This document shows, in pieces, positions 1 to 8,992 of a stretch of DNA of 64,000 nt. Position 1 is the stretch's first letter. Each line of letters begins with the position of its first letter. The stretch spans positions 56,572,001-56,636,000 of the forward strand of contig JAZBRS010000060.1 in assembly GCA_037176725.1 (NCBI GenBank). Direction: 5' to 3'. A program made the position numbers and the translations under genes. A model generated the notes under the pieces. The model did no database searches and was not told the DNA's origin. It was given only the letters and a program-made list of their open reading frames with translations. This DNA comes from Posidonia oceanica (lineage: Eukaryota; Streptophyta; Magnoliopsida; Alismatales; Posidoniaceae).

Positions 1-449
1 AACACTCGGAGAAAAGCCTCGTGGTGTTCGGAAGATGAGTGTATAAGGTCTCAAATTGAAATGTCTGCCTTAACTCTCCTAAGCTGGGAGGTGATGTCTG
101 CCTTGTGGTGCTGCTTTTTGGTGGTAGAAGGAGATGCTTTGGGGGTAGGCTTTGCTATGCTAGGTGTAGGGGGTTGGCCTGATGCTAGGGGTGCTGCAGG
201 TTGGCTTGCTAGTGGAGGTGCAGCTGGTGCTGGACGGTTGGGCCTTACCACCGGTGCTTGGGCTTGTTGACCCTCTTCGATCACGTGACTTTCGGGCATG
301 TTTCCGTGGCATAGTTGTGGGGCACGCGATGGGTGTCCATGGTTAGGTTAATAACCACGGGAGCATGTGCTGCGAGCACAAGAGGGGTGATGGGGGATGG
401 GTGTTGCGGGTAGGTTGCTGGAGGCCCTGGCTGAGACCTAGCTAGTAGG
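1..449 (-). pseudogene. Element X: gag/protease junction fragment of a Tat/Ogre-type retrotransposon
   Basis: On the minus strand this stretch encodes a Pro/Ala-rich linker followed by a segment reading ADITSQLRRVKADISI. The same segment precedes the protease of E1 near 37.8 kb (ADITSQLKKVKADLSI). It is therefore the gag/protease junction of an element lying in reverse orientation. The frame is cut by TGA at 51-53 where E1 has a Trp codon, a G-to-A change. The match to E1 continues up to 449, where the LTR of B1 begins, so X is the oldest visible layer here. Its protease and pol lie left of the window. Its gag should resume beyond the far end of B1. Confidence 0.8.
445..449. other. Left target-site duplication of B1 (GTAGG, predicted)
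   Basis: These five bases precede the TG that opens the B1 LTR. The partner copy would follow the B1 3' LTR, which is outside the window, so the duplication is predicted only. Confidence 0.45.
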
Positions 450-879
450 TGTAAATATCCTATTTTCGCATTTCTGAGAGTTCTTTTAAGATAGGGACCT
501 TGAGGCGCCCCAAATCACATGTCTAGAGTGTTAATAACACATTTCCCAGATCTTCTGCAATTTCTTCGAAGCATCGCTTGATCCTACTTGACTCAGGTTG
601 TTGGCTGTGGTAGAGCTGACGCACTCAGACTCACAACATGTCCGAGTACCTCGAGTGTCCTTTATTTTTACTCAGATTCGTGGCAGATTTGAGTTAGAGA
701 AGATGCCTTCATGATTTCATAGATTATCTGAAGTTTCCCAGCCCTTTATCAGGTTTTCTCTTGATAGAACCTAAGAGCTAGAGCTAGGAGTGAACTGAGC
801 TTGCTAGTTGCCAGCTGGGAAGGCGACAAGGATAGACGCCCTTTGAATAGGCGACTAGACTAGACATCATCGTAGTAGG

Positions 880-1240
880 CGACTAATTGTCGGGGGCACC
901 ATTAACCACCTCTGGCAGTTATTTTTGACAGTTGCTTCCCACAACCCCACCAACTGTTAGACACCAACATAACCGGTGGCTAACGGTCGTGGAATTGCAA
1001 CGATTATTTCCCACGATTCCCTCGACAGCTAGACGCCAATGTAACTGGCGACTAACGGTCGTGGAACTATAAACAGTTTTTTTCCACGATCCCTTGACCA
1101 ACAGACGCCATCATAACCGGCGACTAACGATCGTGGCCTCTATCAACCGAATTTCTACGGTTTTTCCACATGTTTGCTTGAGCAGTTGCTGGTCTTAGGC
1201 GCCTACCCATGCGGCGACTGATAATAACTGCCACTTTTCT
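880..1240 (+). repeat. Stem-loop repeat units in the B1 LTR U3
   Basis: About four units of 70-90 bp contain an inner stem of the form TTAGNCGCC ... GGCGNCTAA and, where preserved, an outer stem. The clearest is CCACGATC at 1084-1091 pairing with GATCGTGG at 1129-1136. The unit at 957-982 has CACC/GGTG where the others have CGCC/GGCG, so pairing is kept. The array lies roughly 50-400 bp upstream of the TATA box. The B2 LTR has the counterpart at about 25480-25760. Confidence 0.65.
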
Positions 1241-1282
1241 TCTAGAAACTTCTATGTGTCAACCACCCACACCCCTGGAGTC

Positions 1283-1290
1283 TATAAATA
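1283..1290 (+). promoter_or_regulatory. TATA box of the B1 LTR
   Basis: TATAAATA sits in AGTCTATAAATAGACC-like context. It is conserved at the same place in the B2 LTR (25815-25822). Transcription would start about 30 bases downstream, which would make roughly 1315 the U3/R border. Confidence 0.75.
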
Positions 1291-1957
1291 GACCTCGTGG
1301 GTCAGTGTTTGAACCCCCGACCAAGTGTGAGAAAACCCCCCTGTTAGTTCAAGAGAGAGAAATTCCCTTTAGATTTCTAGGATTTTGAGTTTCCACATTC
1401 AGAGAGCTAGAGTTTTCAATCCAGAAACTCTACCTCCCATCTTCAGAAGAGGAATCCTAGCTTCCACTTTCAATCTAGAAACCATGGGTCTCAGAGATTT
1501 TGAGCCAAGCTGGAGCTCCGACCGTGCCTCCACTTCTACTCCATTGCATACAGCACGAGGGTGAAGGGAGTATCTTCTTCCAATCTTTTTTTAATTCATA
1601 TTGCATTCCTTAGCATAGGACCTATAGCATATGCATGTGGGGAACAACTCCCGGTTAGTAATAGTTTCTTTCGTTTATGTTACTTTTTATGTTTATTTCT
1701 ACTACTGCTTACTACACGAACTAATCCGGATCTATTTACTATGTTTTGAAGGAAAGGAATAACGCTTACGTGATACGAGGGAGCCGCTAGACGACATCCT
1801 GCCGTCGATCTAGTGATTCGAGTACCCGCATCCTCATCATCTCCCCCCAGGCGTCTTGTCAGCCCATCGATGAGTGGCGATTACATCAAGCTGTCGACGT
1901 CGTGGAAGCGCCGGCATCTTCATTCAGACCATCCTCCAAATCCACATCCACAGTCTC

Positions 1958-1978
1958 TGGTGATCACAGTGGGACTCG
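1958..1978 (+). promoter_or_regulatory. Primer-binding-site-like sequence of B1
   Basis: TGGTGATCACAGTGGGACTC follows the presumed LTR end by five bases. B2 has TGGCGATCACGGTGGGACTC at the same place (26490). The TGG start and the position fit a minus-strand primer site. I cannot assign the tRNA without a search. Confidence 0.5.
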
Positions 1979-1985
1979 GTTTTTG

Positions 1986-1990
1986 CCAAC
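1986..1990. other. Target-site duplication CCAAC, left copy, of the solo LTR
   Basis: CCAAC precedes TGTTGACACC at 1991 and is repeated at 7840-7844 after CTACA. The uninterrupted B2 sequence has a single CCAAC at the same place (CAGCCAACCTTCGTG near 26516). Confidence 0.92.
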
Positions 1991-2219
1991 TGTTGACACC
2001 CCATTTTGACAAGCTGAATTAGTGGATCTCTCTCTAGTGGCTTCAAAACATGACTTAGAAAATCCTCACCCAAAAAATCAAGAAAATTAAAAACTTTAGA
2101 ACCTTGAAACCAAACCCAAAACCTTAGCCTTTCTTTAACCTAGGAAAACCTACACAAAACTTAGGAAAATCCTCCCGCAAAACCCTAGGTCACACACTCA
2201 CACCAACTCCCTGCCAAAC

Positions 2220-2520
2220 CCAAGTCTTTCACCCTCTTTCTCTCCTAATTATCCTTTTCTCTCTCCTGATTATCCTTTTTCTCTCTCCTGATTATTCTTT
2301 TCTCTCTCCTCCTTATCCTCCTTCTCTTTCTCCTTCATTTCCTCTCTTTCTTTCCACTTTTCTTGCTCTCCCCATTCTCCTATCCTCCCTTTATTTTATC
2401 CTTATTTTATTTGATTTTATCTTATCCCATGTTATTTGATCTTTAACTTCTTTTCTTCCCTTCCGTTCTTTCTTTCTTTCCTTCATTCATTCTTTCTTTC
2501 TTTTCCTTTCCCCACCCTAA
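2220..2520 (+). repeat. CT-rich low-complexity tract in the solo LTR
   Basis: Runs of TTATCCTTTTCTCTCTCC and similar pyrimidine words. The same kind of tract follows the first ~400 bases of the E1 and E2 LTRs, so it is a family property and not a random microsatellite. Confidence 0.7.
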
Positions 2521-2527
2521 ACCCATT

Positions 2528-2770
2528 TCAAAACCCTAAATCCCACTCAAAACCAAACCCTAAAAACCTAAACCCTAAACCCATTTCAAAACCCTAAATC
2601 CCACTCAAAACCAAACCCTAAAACCCTAAACCCTAATCCACTCCAACACCCATTCCAAAACCTAAAACCCTAAACCCTAAATCCCACTCAAAACCAAACC
2701 CTAAAACCCTAAACCCTAATCCACTCCAAAACCCATTCTAAACCCAAACCCTAAACCCTAAACCCTAAAC
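2528..2770 (+). repeat. Cluster of telomere-like AAACCCTAA motifs in the solo LTR
   Basis: At least a dozen AAACCCTAA/CCCTAAA words occur in about 240 bp, partly as tandem copies of a longer unit containing ATCCCACTC and AAACCAAACC. The motif equals the plant telomere repeat unit and the promoter telo-box. It lies inside an LTR, so it is not a chromosome end. Confidence 0.8.
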
Positions 2771-5700
2771 TTTAATCCAGAAAACCACATCAAAACCTAA
2801 TTAAAAAAAACCTGGAAAAACTTAATCAAAAAACCAAGAAAAACCTAATTAAAAAACCTAAGTAGCAAACCTAGAAAACAATCAAAACAAAACTTAGAAA
2901 AATCAAAACAAAAACCCTAGAAAATACTTAACTAAAAAACAAAACAAAGCCATCTTTCGAAAACAATTAAAAACCTTAAAATCCTAATCAAAAGAGAACT
3001 TAACAAACAATTAAAACAAACTCAAAACAAAAACAATTAAAAGACTTAACTCAAAAAGAAAACTTCAAAAGCCTAATTCAAAACCTAAAAAAAACCATTC
3101 TCTAAAATTCAAAACCCTAATTCAAACTCAAAAAATAATCAAAAGAAAAACCTAAGAAAAATAAGTTAAAAAGCTATTAAAACAAGACCTTAAAAATCAA
3201 CTAAAACAAAAACTTTGAGAAAACAAATTAAAAAAACAATTAAAAACAAAATATTTAAAAATCAATCAACAAAACTCAAAAACTAAGTCTTCTTCCTTCT
3301 TCTTTTTTCTCTAATTATCCTTTTTATCCTCCTTCTCTCTCCTCTTTATCCTCTCTCTCTTTCCTCCTTTCTTTCCTTCTTTCTTTCTTTCCTTTCTTTT
3401 CCTCCTATTCCTACAGCCTGGCCCACTCCCACTTTTTTTCTTTTTTTCCTCCTCCTCACAATCCAACCCACACCTCCTCCTCCTCTCCTTCTTTCCTTCT
3501 TTCTTTTTTTCATTTCCTTCTCCCTCCTTTCTCCTCCTTTTCTCCCACAGCCAGCTGCCATGGCCTCCATTTTTCAAATCCACCGGACACCCTCCGTCAT
3601 CCTTGGCTTCCCACACCACATAGCCATCCCTTCCTCCATCAGACCCTCCATCACCTCCAGCCTGTGCCCAAGACCAACGGCCATTAGGACACACACCAGT
3701 AGACCAGAGAAAAGGAGAGGAGAGGAGAGTTTGCACCACAACACAGACCTTCTCCAACTCCCACAGCCTTCACACACAACTAGCCTCTTTCCTTTTCTTT
3801 CCCAACAGCCTTCACACACAACAACCACACTAGAAAAACACCCAACACACCTTCAGACACACAGCCACAGACCTTCCTCTTCATCCTCTCCTACGGCCAA
3901 GAACCATCACAGGCCTCCACCATAGACTAGACCACCACCATTCCAGACCTCCTCTCAACCTCCAAGAGCCACGACAACCTCCTCCAGACCAACACCTCCA
4001 TCCTCTTCTTTCTTTTTTCCCAACAGCCTCTGCCACCCACAAACACAACCAGACAAGCACCCACCAGAAAAACACAGCAACACCCTCAAACACAGACCTT
4101 CCACCCCCACTCTAGCACTCCCCCATGACCTCACCACCACCTCAGAGCCACCGGTGCAAGCCACAACCCACAGAAGCCACAGAGAGAGAAAGAGGAAGAA
4201 GAGAAGAGAGAGAAATCATTCTCCAAGAACCCACATTGCCATTTTTGGGTACTGAGCGGGCAAACGGCGACCTGAGGCCTCCACGAGCTCCGGAGACCTT
4301 CCAGCAATACGCCACGATCCACCCCTGTGCGCCACGACCACCTCTGGATCCTCCTTCGCCGTGCAGCACAACCACAGAACTTCCTCCTGATCGTCCGGCC
4401 ACCCCACACGCTCCAACAGGTAATAAAGCCCTCCATCGGATTCGCCTCGCTCCCCTCTCCATCCCCATGTCTTTTTTTTCGAATTCCGTGTCCTGTGCCG
4501 CCGCCAGCGCCTCGCCGCAGTTCGCCATCTTCCCCGGCGCCGGTCGCCGATGCAACCGACGCGCCGCACGTTCCGCGCCGCCTGCCGCTCTGCAGCTCCG
4601 CCTGGACGCCCCGCCGAGCTCCGCCCGACTTCCCGCGGGCCAGCCCAGCCCCTGCCACGCAGCTCCGCCGCCCAGACCGCCGGACAGACCTCCTTCCCCG
4701 GTAGCCCAGCCACGTGCACTGTAGCACCTCGCCATTAGTTGGTTTTGAGTTTATTTTTCTTTAACTTACAAACTTTGCCATTGCATTGCATTTCTTGACT
4801 TTAGTTTTGCTTATTTGCTTTTAGGTCCAGTAGTAGTTTAAGTTTGATTTAAATCGGAATTAAAACTATATTGCATTGCGTTTATTATCTGTTATTTCCT
4901 TTTAATACATTTTAGTCCTTCTGTAGTTCAAATAGTTTTAGTTTCATTTACTTCTAATCCAGTAGCTTCTGTTATTTACTTTCAAGTCCTGCAGTATATT
5001 AATTTTATTTAAATGTTAGTTTTTATCTTATTACATTGCATTTTACTTCTGTAATTTATTATATTTGCGTTTGGATCCTCTGTTGGTTTATCATTTCATT
5101 TAAATGCACATTTTATAATACTGCATTGCATGTAGATCCTCGGTTTATTTTAAATTGCATCTAGGTCCTGTTTCAGTTGTTAAAAATCATTTAAATGCAC
5201 ATTTTATCATATCACATTGCATTTTAGTCCCTGCACTTAGTTTAATTGCACATTAGTTCTCATACAGTTCATGCATTTCATTTAATCAGCATTTAAAACT
5301 ATATTGCATTACTGAAAATCCCAAAAAACATGTTTATTTGCATATCAGTCCATCAGTAGTTTAAAAACTCATTTAATCTGCATTTAAATCATATTGCATT
5401 GCTAAAAAACACAAAAACATGCTGTAATTGCACTTAAGTCCACATTCTGTGAATCAGTAGTTTAAATTTGCATATTTCATTGCATATAAAATCCACAAAA
5501 ATCCTGTAATTGCGCATTAGTCCTCAGAGCATTCATTTTTCATTTAATTTATGTTTCTTATCTTATTGCATTGCTAAAACATCCAAAAAATTTGTTTTAT
5601 TTGCATTTTAGTCCTCCATGCATTTAAATGCCATGTTAGTTGCATTTTAAACCACATGGCATTGTTAAAAAACCCAATAGTTTCCTGAAATTACACATAA

Positions 5701-6239
5701 GTTCATGTTTTTAACTTTTACAAGTTTGCATGTTTTCTTTGCATTGCATTTAGGCCCTGTAAGTTTTCAAAAACTGCATTTAGGTCATTTTCTTGCATTT
5801 TTGCATGCATTCATCCTAATTAACATTGCATTTAGCCCATGCACCCCTGCATTAGCATTCTTGCATATATTTGCACTGTTCTGCACACACTTAGGGTTAA
5901 TTTGCACATAAGCCCCTGTACTTCTCCCTATTTGCACTTAGGCCCCCATCTTTGCACTTTTACATGCATTGCACCCATACATCATTGCACTTAGCATCTT
6001 GGCACACTTTTGAGCACTTTTAGCTCCCTTGTATGTGGGAGGCCCTGTTCTGCACACCCCTAGGACATTTTTGCACTTAGTTCCCTTCCATTCCTTGGCC
6101 CTTGGGCCTTCTACCTTGAAGCCTGGATATCTTCCGATCGGATCGTCGGATCTTCGCAACCAAGCTAGCCGGATCATCTTGGCAGAGTGGACTTCCCTGC
6201 TGACCAAGATTATCTCAGATCAAGCCTCAGATCTCCAAG

Positions 6240-6245
6240 GTAAGT
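6240..6245 (+). promoter_or_regulatory. Consensus 5' splice-site-like sequence in the solo LTR
   Basis: CCAAG|GTAAGTCC matches the plant donor consensus. E1 has the same word in the same context at 32057. E2 has GCAAGT at 53157. Splicing is not shown. Confidence 0.4.
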
Positions 6246-6693
6246 CCTTCTGAATCATTGCATATCATTTGTTGCTTGTCATTCGCATTGCATGCATTGT
6301 TTTTCGCACCTTGTTTTCCGCGCATGTAGAATAGGGCTTCCCCTCTTGCCTATCTACTCTACTCCCTCTTTTCGTGTCTTCTTAGTGTCTTTGGGTTGAG
6401 TTTTCCGTCGGATTCACTACTGATCGTGGCCTTCTTCCCCTTTTTCCACGATCTGATTGCACAGCGAGCTTTGGGCAGCGTTAGAGACACATCGTGGGAC
6501 AGTTTAGTGGGAAACAGTTGCAAGATAGTGGTGATCCCTCCGCTTGCTTTTTTTCCCCTTTGTAGGTCTTCACACCTGCATTGTGTGGTTCTTATCCGGT
6601 GTTTGCTTTTACACTCACATCGCTTATCTCTCCTCTGCATCCGGGCTGGCAACCCTAACTGCCCGGTTGACGCCCGTCATGTCGTCTAATCTC

Positions 6694-7200
6694 CCCCTTT
6701 GCTTGTCATACCCCTGCATTGCGTGGCTTTTTCGATGTTTTACTTTTACACTTGCATTGCTTGTTTTCCGCTCGGATTTGCTTTCCCCTTTGCTTGTCGT
6801 ACCCCTGCATTGCGTGGCTTTTCCGATGTTTTGTTTTCATGTTTGCATCGCTTGTTTTCCGCTCGGATTTGCTTTCCCCTTTGCTTGTCGTACGCCTGCA
6901 TTGCGTGGCTTTTCCGATGTTTTGCTTTCACGTTTGCATCGCTTGTTTTCCGCTCGGATTTGCTTTCCCCTTTGCTTGTCGTACCTCTATATTGCGTGGC
7001 TTTTCCGATGTTTTGCTATCATGTTTGCATCGCTTGTTTTCTACCCGGATTTGCTTTCCCCTTTGCTTGTCATACTCCTGCATTGCGTGGCTTTTCTGAT
7101 GTTTTGCTTTCACGATTGCATTGCTTGTTTTCCGCCTAGATTTGCTTTCCCCTTTGCTTGTCGTACCCTGCATTGTGTGGTTTTACCAGTGTTTTGTTTT
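6694..7200 (+). repeat. 91-bp tandem repeat, about 5.5 copies, in the solo LTR
   Basis: The word CCCCTTTGCTTGTCGTAC recurs at 6785, 6876, 6967, 7058 and 7149, a constant spacing of 91. E1, E2 and Y carry unrelated or shorter repeats at the same LTR position, just upstream of the GGCAGT hairpin. Confidence 0.9.
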
Positions 7201-7221
7201 AATCGCTTGCATTTGCATTAG

Positions 7222-7240
7222 GGCAGTGATGCTTACTGCC
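7222..7240 (+). promoter_or_regulatory. Conserved LTR hairpin GGCAGT-loop-ACTGCC
   Basis: GGCAGTGATGCTTACTGCC forms a six-base stem around GATGCTT. The same sequence is in the E1 LTR (32474-32492). It is present with one change in Y (complement 14288-14306) and with two changes in E2 (53607-53625). The flanking LTR sequence differs far more. Confidence 0.7.
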
Positions 7241-7424
7241 TGGAGTTCTCACGAACCAAGGTCCGCTCGGTTCGGAACACAGACAGCGCTGTTGAGCACT
7301 TAGATAGCACGTTTAATTCCTTGCACGCATTTCAACACTTAGAACACACATTTGAGCATCTAATCAGGCATTCATGGCACTTAGGCATTCAAAGCATGCA
7401 TTTCCCCTCAAAAGCGAGCGTAAG

Positions 7425-7500
7425 CCTAGAAAGACTGCTTCTCGGGCGTGTCGGGGGTGCCTAACACCTTCCCCGCGCGTAACAGGAGTCCTTACCCTTT
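7425..7500 (+). promoter_or_regulatory. Conserved LTR block with GGTGCCTAACACC hairpin
   Basis: The block contains AAGCCTAGAAAGAC, a GGTG-CCTAA-CACC hairpin flanked by G and C runs, and CGTAACAGGAGTCC. It is nearly unchanged in E1 (about 32665-32745) and E2 (53795-53875), and recognisable in Y (complement 14045-14140). It probably belongs to R or U5 of the family. Confidence 0.7.
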
Positions 7501-7651
7501 CTCTGGCCCACAATGACCCTTTTGCCCTCGTCCTTGGCACAAGACATCCTCTTTGCATAGCATTTGCATTGAATTGCATCTTCTTGTGTGGTTTTGCATG
7601 TTTTTCATGCATTTCCTCGATTTTCCTTGTCTCCCGACTTAATAGACATGG

Positions 7652-7661
7652 TGGCGACTCC
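7652..7661 (+). promoter_or_regulatory. Primer-site-like TGGCGACTCC inside the solo LTR
   Basis: These ten bases equal the start of the primer site found after the E1 LTR (33103), yet lie 178 bases inside the LTR end fixed by the CCAAC duplication. Equivalent copies lie at 32926, at 54055 (one change) and at complement 13896-13905. Confidence 0.6.
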
Positions 7662-7839
7662 CTTTTGTCTTTCCTTTCTTTTTCTTCTTCCCTTTGGCTT
7701 TTCGCCACTGGTTTCGGTGTTTTGAGTCGAGTTTCCTCCTCGGATCACCCACTAATAGTGAACCTGGTTTTTCCAATCGGTGCATGCGAGCTCCGGCAGC
7801 GTCCACGGACGATCGTGGAAGCTCCACGGGATCGCTACA

Positions 7840-7844
7840 CCAAC
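7840..7844. other. Target-site duplication CCAAC, right copy
   Basis: Repeats 1986-1990 directly after the CTACA end of the solo LTR. B1 leader sequence resumes here (TCTTCGTGCTACGTAAGC against CTTCGTGTAATGTAAGC in B2). Confidence 0.92.
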
Positions 7845-8957
7845 TCTTCGTGCTACGTAAGCGAGCCCTCTTCCTTCTTTCTTTTATTGTTATAATCTAG
7901 GTGTAGTTTTCGGTTTGGGGAATCGTGTGTGTAGGTTTTCACGACACCCAGACTTTTTTTATCGTTTTTTATTATTTTTGACGTTAGTAAAACCCACAGC
8001 TTCAACAGCTGGGTCCGTTTTACTAAGGTCAGAAGACTCTGGAACTGAGCTGCTTGTTCAAAGAGCGTCTGTTCTAGCCGCCCGTTGGAAACTATCTTAT
8101 TTATATTAAAGTTAAAGTTTCCTGAGGAAATCTTCCTCTAGCTAGAACGATTAACCTGAGCGAACCTGGGCCAATGCAAGACACTCTCCCATACTCAGTG
8201 TTGGTTGTGATTGCTAGATCAAGATCTCGAGGTGTCTTAAGGTGTTATTATCGACTCCTTCTTCTCCCTGAGTCAATAATAATCCTTAGTAGATACTTGA
8301 TACTTTAATATTCCATGTTTATTTATCGCTTTGTGGTTTGTTAAGTGCCGAGCCTAAGGATAGAATCCTAGGTGCTGGGTCCCTCTTTAGAGAGACAAGC
8401 CCGCCATCTAGGCCCTCTTGGTGGACCCTGAAGAAGGTCAAAGTGTGGTACCTGTAAAGCCAAAAATCCCAGTTACTTGTGACACACGCCGGTTTAATTA
8501 ATTGACTAATTAAACACTTGAACAAGTAAAATCAATGCTCTATCTGAGACTTCAATTTCCTTTTTTCCTGATTGTTGTGCGGTCTGTCCAAAACAGACCT
8601 GGTTTGCTGGAAGAACAGAGACATAGCCGCCTATTCAGAAGGCGCCTCGCTCAGCTGCCAGTGCAACTAGCGACTTGTTTGGCCGCCTGATATACAGGCG
8701 ACTGTAGGGAAAACGTTACGATTCAGAGTGCTTTGATTGCAGGGTTTTGACTGTTGTTATCCACAAGTTATGGGAGCATCGGCACAAACTTTTTTCTGTT
8801 ATTTTTCTTTTTGAGTCTACATCAACTAAGTGTGTGTGAGTCTGTAATCTCCTTTGTGAATCTTCTGTAATAGTTTCAAAAGAAAAAAAAGAAGAAAAAG
8901 AGAAGGAAAAGAAAAAAGAAGAAAAAAAAAAGAAAAGAAAAAATATATAGTCCTATA
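7845..8957 (+). other. B1 leader, non-coding
   Basis: Similar along its length to the B2 leader (26526-27792): shared words include GACGTTAGTAAAACCC, CTCTCCCATACTCAGTGTT and CCTCTTTAGAGAGACAAGCC. No convincing gene. A purine tract of about 65 bases (8879-8945, almost only A and G) ends just before gag. Several AGGCGAC/GGCGCC words echo the LTR stems. Confidence 0.75.
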
Positions 8958-8992
8958 ATGGAGCTTTCGGCACATCTTCCACCTCTACCTCC

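Larger units (their letters stand above)
450..1952 (+). repeat. B1 5' LTR
   Basis: The left boundary is where similarity to B2 begins: TGTAAATATCC here and TGTAGATATTCC at 24908. The two flanks belong to different places in other elements. The right boundary is set at CCACATCCACA, a few bases before a primer-site-like TGG sequence. A TATA box lies at 1283. Upstream of it are repeated stem-loop units built on the outer pair CCACGATC/GATCGTGG and an inner pair ending CGCC/GGCG. The right end is less certain because no family-B 3' LTR is in the window. Confidence 0.7.
1991..7839 (+). mobile_element. Solo LTR (5849 bp) of a Tat/Ogre-type element inserted in the B1 leader
   Basis: It starts TGTTGACACCCC and ends CTACA, the termini seen in the E1 and E2 LTRs, and has CCAAC on both sides. 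No internal region is left, so it is a complete solo LTR. Left to right it holds a pyrimidine-rich part, a cluster of AAACCCTAA motifs (2530-2770), an A-rich part (2770-3280), a second CT-rich part, a GC-rich block (4250-4735), a long T/A-rich part with repeated TTGCATTGCATTT-like words, a 91-bp tandem repeat (6694-7200), and a conserved 3' segment with two hairpins. It is a different subfamily from E1/E2. ORFs on both strands inside it show no family resemblance. Confidence 0.93.

Noticed and set aside
2528..2770. Interstitial telomere from a chromosome fusion
   Set aside because: Motifs are degenerate, within a solo LTR with intact ends and target duplication, and part of a longer repeated unit.
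4125..4738. Overlapping ORFs of 125-199 codons in the GC-rich block of the solo LTR
   Set aside because: Open in several frames on both strands because of base composition; low-complexity Pro/Arg translations. The E1 and E2 LTRs have equivalent blocks without conserved frames.
6544..7221. 225-codon ORF with repeated Cys/Phe-rich segments
   Set aside because: It is the translation of the 91-bp tandem repeat in the LTR; frames shift with each unit and the product has membrane-like composition only because the DNA is T-rich.
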